NCBI GenBank assembly: GCA_964019415.1
Contig: OZ025875.1
Coordinates: forward strand, 3,816,411-3,880,410
DNA: 64,000 bases
Direction of reading: 5' to 3'
Source of the DNA: Ianthella basta
Taxonomy: Eukaryota; Porifera; Demospongiae; Verongiida; Ianthellidae
Position 1 is the first letter of the stretch. Each line of letters starts with the position of its first letter. A model generated the notes under the pieces. It did no database searches, was not told where the DNA came from, and saw only the letters and a list, made by a program, of their open reading frames with translations. Shown here piece after piece: positions 61,701-64,000 of this stretch. The translations under genes were made by a program, and so were the position numbers.

Positions 61701-62736
61701 GAGGTTTACCTGCAGCCCTGTCCTCCCTGCACTCACCCTGTGCCGGTGTAAGCTGTAAACCTACCTGCATGTATATTTGAAGCTTGTTCATGGAATCATG
61801 GGATCCTTTCTACTGTGGGCACATTTGGGACTGGTCAATGTGATTTCATTGGAGGGGTATCCAATTTTCAAAGGTAGTTTTACACACCTTATGTACAACC
61901 ATTGGACAGTAGGCATTGAGAGGTACCAGAGTGTTCTAAAGAGATTCTCTATTGCATTGTGGAGTCATTGGAGCAGATATACTGTACATAAGGGCTACCT
62001 TTAGCGGTGCAGGCACCCTGTGTATGTCACCTGTAGTATTGCAAGCAAACAATGGGAAATTGCACACAAAGCTGTTAGTACTTGACACTGTCACAGGGTG
62101 TGTGTGCGTACAGTTTGTTAGTTCTTGACACTGTCACAGGGTGTGTGTGTGTACAGTATGTTAGTACTCGGCACTGTCACAGGGTGTGTGTGTGTACAGT
62201 ATGTTAGTACTTGGCACTGTCACAGAGGGTGTGTGTGTACAGTACTGTATGTACTGTAGCTTTTGATCTCTGGGTTCCAAAGACCACCTCATCACCTGTG
62301 AGAAGTTGACCATTGGTAACCGTGACGATTACAAACCACCAATGTACAGTACTTGTGTGAAATGTGTTTGTTATTCTACGTATGGGAATTTGCCACTTCC
62401 TTGAGCACGGATGTGTGGTTGAGTGGTAGTGCATTCACTGTGACTATTGACATGCATGTGTTCCCCTCTCATCCCTCTGCTGCAGGACATGCTTTGGTGA
62501 ACACGAGGTTAGTGGATTGCATCGCGAGAAATTGATCGTTTGAGTTTCTTGTAGAGATAGCTTGTGCGTACTTGTGTGCTTATGGTTGTCTGCACAATAG
62601 ACGTCTATGATGAAGTGTTCTGAGGCGAAGGGACATTCCTGTTGTCAGAGCTGTGGGCGTATCCTGAGGTGTGGGAACCATACTTGCCAAAAGGAGTGCC
62701 ATGTGGTGACCAACCCTCCTGCATTGACTAAGGCAC
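51428..62736 (+). CDS. NFXL1: NF-X1-type zinc finger protein, NFXL1-like (5' part; 3' end outside window)
   Basis: Seventeen exons, phases consistent: 51428-51722, 52746-52843, 53913-54046, 54192-54261, 54970-55072, 56671-56832, 57250-57350, 57842-57886, 58053-58122, 58520-58638, 58776-58907, 59268-59358, 59799-59919, 60262-60295, 61536-61747, 62486-62507, 62601-62736. They give 648 residues so far. An N-terminal GRGRGRG region precedes an atypical RING ([30 protein letters not shown]). NFX1 repeats follow, including [60 protein letters not shown] and [15 protein letters not shown]. The order of repeats and the HRCHFG block match NFXL1 rather than NFX1. Family members are putative RING E3 ligases; vertebrate NFXL1 has a C-terminal membrane segment, which would lie past the edge. 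The last donor (C|GTATGC) is provisional. Confidence 0.92.
51945..52258. repeat. 15-bp minisatellite interrupted by a hairpin element
   Basis: About 15 copies of ACCATATTGATGTGT / ACCATATTGATATGT at 51945-52104, then more at 52180-52258, in NFXL1 intron 1. The two blocks were one array split by the insertion at 52106-52169. Confidence 0.85.
52106..52169. mobile_element. 64-bp hairpin MITE, Mutator-like
   Basis: Almost entirely two arms: TAGTCTCGCGCGCCAGCCCC and its complement GGGGCTGGCGTGCGAGACTA, around a TTGCGCAA centre. The 9-mer ATTGATATG is exact on both sides (52097-52105, 52170-52178). A related single arm lies near 49939-49975. Confidence 0.8.
53826..53912 (+). repeat. C/T-rich tract at NFXL1 exon 3 acceptor
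   Basis: CCCCTCCC-type repeats run straight into the AG of exon 3. Confidence 0.8.
54561..54788. repeat. 14-bp minisatellite
   Basis: About 15 near-perfect copies of GAGGTGGTCCAACA, with some 13-mer variants (GGTGGTCCAACAG). It lies in NFXL1 intron 4. All frames are open on both strands, so the long repetitive reading frames here are artefacts. Confidence 0.9.
55295..55751. mobile_element. 457-bp hairpin element, Mutator-like
   Basis: Ends TAGTCTTACGTAGCCAGACC / GTCTGGCTATGTGAGACTA, and long inner arms pair (CACTTGTGCAGATACCCCCC with its complement near 55675). Exact 9-bp target duplication CTGTATTAG at 55286-55294 and 55752-55760. NFXL1 intron 5. Confidence 0.85.
56941..57020. repeat. (GT)n microsatellite
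   Basis: GT run in NFXL1 intron 6. Confidence 0.95.
57589..57779. mobile_element. Tc1/mariner-like MITE, copy 6
   Basis: 191 bp with ends CAGTGGGACCTGTCTAAGAC / GACTGGTTCCTTTG and TA flanks. It lies in NFXL1 intron 7, about 60 bp upstream of exon 8. Confidence 0.8.
58407..58519 (+). repeat. C/T-rich tract at NFXL1 exon 10 acceptor
   Basis: CCTCCCCCACCTC-type repeats ending in CTCTCCAG at the acceptor. Confidence 0.8.
58660..58728. repeat. (GT)n microsatellite
   Basis: GT run in NFXL1 intron 10, beginning about 20 bp from the exon 10 donor. Confidence 0.95.
60500..61530 (+). repeat. 1-kb polypyrimidine 11-bp minisatellite
   Basis: About 94 copies of an 11-mer alternating CTGCCTCCCTT, CTACCTCCCCT, CTGCCTCCCCT and occasional CTCCCTCCCCT / CTCCTTCCCTT. 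Nearly pure pyrimidine on the plus strand. It fills NFXL1 intron 14 and ends at the exon 15 acceptor. Because 11 is not a multiple of 3 and the unit contains no stop in any phase, long Leu/Pro/Ser frames of 350-420 codons arise; they are not genes. Confidence 0.95.
62083..62250. repeat. ~51-bp tandem repeat, 3-4 copies
   Basis: Units of GGCACTGTCACAGGGTGTGT followed by GTGTACAGTATGTTAGTACT, in NFXL1 intron 15. Confidence 0.85.
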
Positions 62737-62768
62737 GTATGCATTTGTGTGTGTGTGTGTGTGCGTGC

Positions 62769-62835
<67 letters not shown>

Positions 62836-64000
62836 CAGTTGTGTACACTATTAGCACAGCATACACAGTGATCTTAGCAGCTGCTGCCTAGTTTGTGTAC
62901 CTTCTATAGCGTCAACAGTTTATTCTTGCCTAATTAACAATTCTTGCATGTAGCATGTACAGAACATGTACACAGGTACAGTACTTTATCAGAGTGGCCC
63001 ATGTAACCACAAGTGTTCTCCTGCAGTTTAGCTTATAGTGGTAGAGCAATCTGGTTGTCTCATTGCTCCATGGCCTCTGATGCAATTGTGTGTGTGTGTT
63101 GCTTCATGCCCATGGAGCGGAACTACTGCTGTTCCTGAATTTTTGTGGATAGAGGGATTTTGATCCCTCACGGGTTATCCCAGTATTGCACTGAACTCTG
63201 GGTGTAGCTCATCCATCCCCTCAGGGGATACCAGAAAGGGAATGATACGGTCATTCTGTGGAGTACCATGCTTCTGCATTCAGGGGTACATCTGAGATCA
63301 GAAGCAATCTGGAATTACCATTGTAGATAGCAATGGTCCTTAGTGGGTATGTACATAATACTGTTCTCGCATTTGTCTGTTAACAGTGGCTTTTGAATAC
63401 TTCAAACATTTTATATTATGTGTAGCTGCCTTTTAGTAGTCTCTGATTATGGATATGTTGACTTCATTCTGACATTGCTTTATTATCGAACTTGTGAATT
63501 CAGGTACCGTTGCAGGTTGATTTGCCTAAAATCAAACCTGCCCACATCGAGATCCTATTAGGGCGTTCACCCTACACGTCAAACTGCTTTTGAAGTGGTT
63601 TGAAACCAATTACAGTAGATGTGTTCACATTTGTGCCATAATTGATTTAGCCCAACCAATGTAGACTTAACTCATCTCGCGATGTGAGTTTAAACCGGTT
63701 TGGCTCTGGCAATTGACACCATGGTGATAGCTTGAACAAATGAACGAATGAATCTTTTTGTGATGATTTGCAGTACCAATAGCGGATTTTTGAAGTCAAG
63801 TTTGGCAAACTGATTCTGGCAAACCTGTTTGGAACTGGTTTCACTGAGAACACCTTGAATGGTGAAATCACAGCCATGTCATATAGGTTGCCCCGGTATT
63901 GCACCCACCTCCAGGAGTGGCCCATCCCCTTTGGGGGACACAAGAGCTGAAGGGAAAAGCATTGAATACAACTGAGTCAGTATCCTATACATAGTGTATA
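62737..64000 (+). other. NFXL1 intron 17 or beyond; no further exon recognised
   Basis: The CHPGECPPC-type repeats expected next in NFXL1 were not found. A short frame at about 62992-63030 reads GPCNHKCSP but has no usable donor. A candidate inverted-repeat element spans about 63555-63865 (AGGGCGTTCACC start, GAACACCTT end). Confidence 0.4.
62748..62832. repeat. (GT)n with embedded (GC)n
   Basis: GT array containing a pure GCGCGCGC run at about 62765-62783, just downstream of the last recognised NFXL1 exon. Confidence 0.95.

Noticed and set aside
60492-61751. 419-codon Leu/Pro/Ser-rich open frame
   Set aside because: It is the pyrimidine 11-bp minisatellite read in frame. All three plus-strand phases are open because the unit contains no stop. 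Only its last 70 codons overlap a real NFXL1 exon.
62992-63030. GPCNHKCSP as an additional NFXL1 exon
   Set aside because: The Cys spacing is suggestive and a CAG precedes it, but no acceptable donor follows and the phase does not join exon 17.

Overview
The window is nuclear DNA of an intron-rich, gene-dense animal. The gene set (STIM, JPT/HN1, RBM41, SLC25A43, UFSP2, RECQL5, NFXL1) is metazoan. Short spliceosomal introns, closely packed divergent genes and abundant (CA)n suggest a non-bilaterian marine invertebrate, most likely a sponge. The species call is inference; no rRNA, mitochondrial or other marker locus is present.

Twelve protein-coding genes were rebuilt by joining exons at splice sites with phase checks. 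In order: FANCF-like (+, 1472-5290), RECQL5 (-, 5570-16122), DPH3 (+, 16270-16906), JPT/HN1-like (-, 17827-18365), UBE2A/B-RAD6 (+, 18637-22405), UFSP2 (-, 23382-29244), SLC25A43 (-, 29566-31890), TXNDC9 (+, 32022-32690, intronless), RBM41 (-, 34034-37624), UNC45 (+, 37691-40507, intronless), STIM (-, 41240-51284), and NFXL1 (+, from 51428, running off the right edge). A possible extra PHD-finger gene is nested in RECQL5 intron 10, and a possible minus-strand gene lies left of FANCF.

Strands alternate almost perfectly. There are five head-to-head pairs, with 66-271 bp between start codons, separated by tail-to-tail pairs; UFSP2/SLC25A43 is the only tandem pair. The promoters carry ETS+E-box, NRF1-like and TISU/YY1-like sequences. 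FANCF, RECQL5 and RAD6 are all DNA-damage-response genes. The others cover diphthamide synthesis, UFM1 processing, mitochondrial transport, chaperoning, minor-spliceosome-related RNA binding, store-operated calcium entry and NFX-type RING ubiquitin ligation.

The non-coding space is filled with short non-autonomous DNA transposons: seven hairpin elements with TAGTCTC-type ends and 9-bp target duplications (Mutator-like), about six TA-flanked Tc1/mariner-like elements, and two hAT-like elements. It also holds at least 13 (CA)n/(GT)n arrays and several minisatellites, including a 1-kb polypyrimidine array directly before an NFXL1 splice acceptor.
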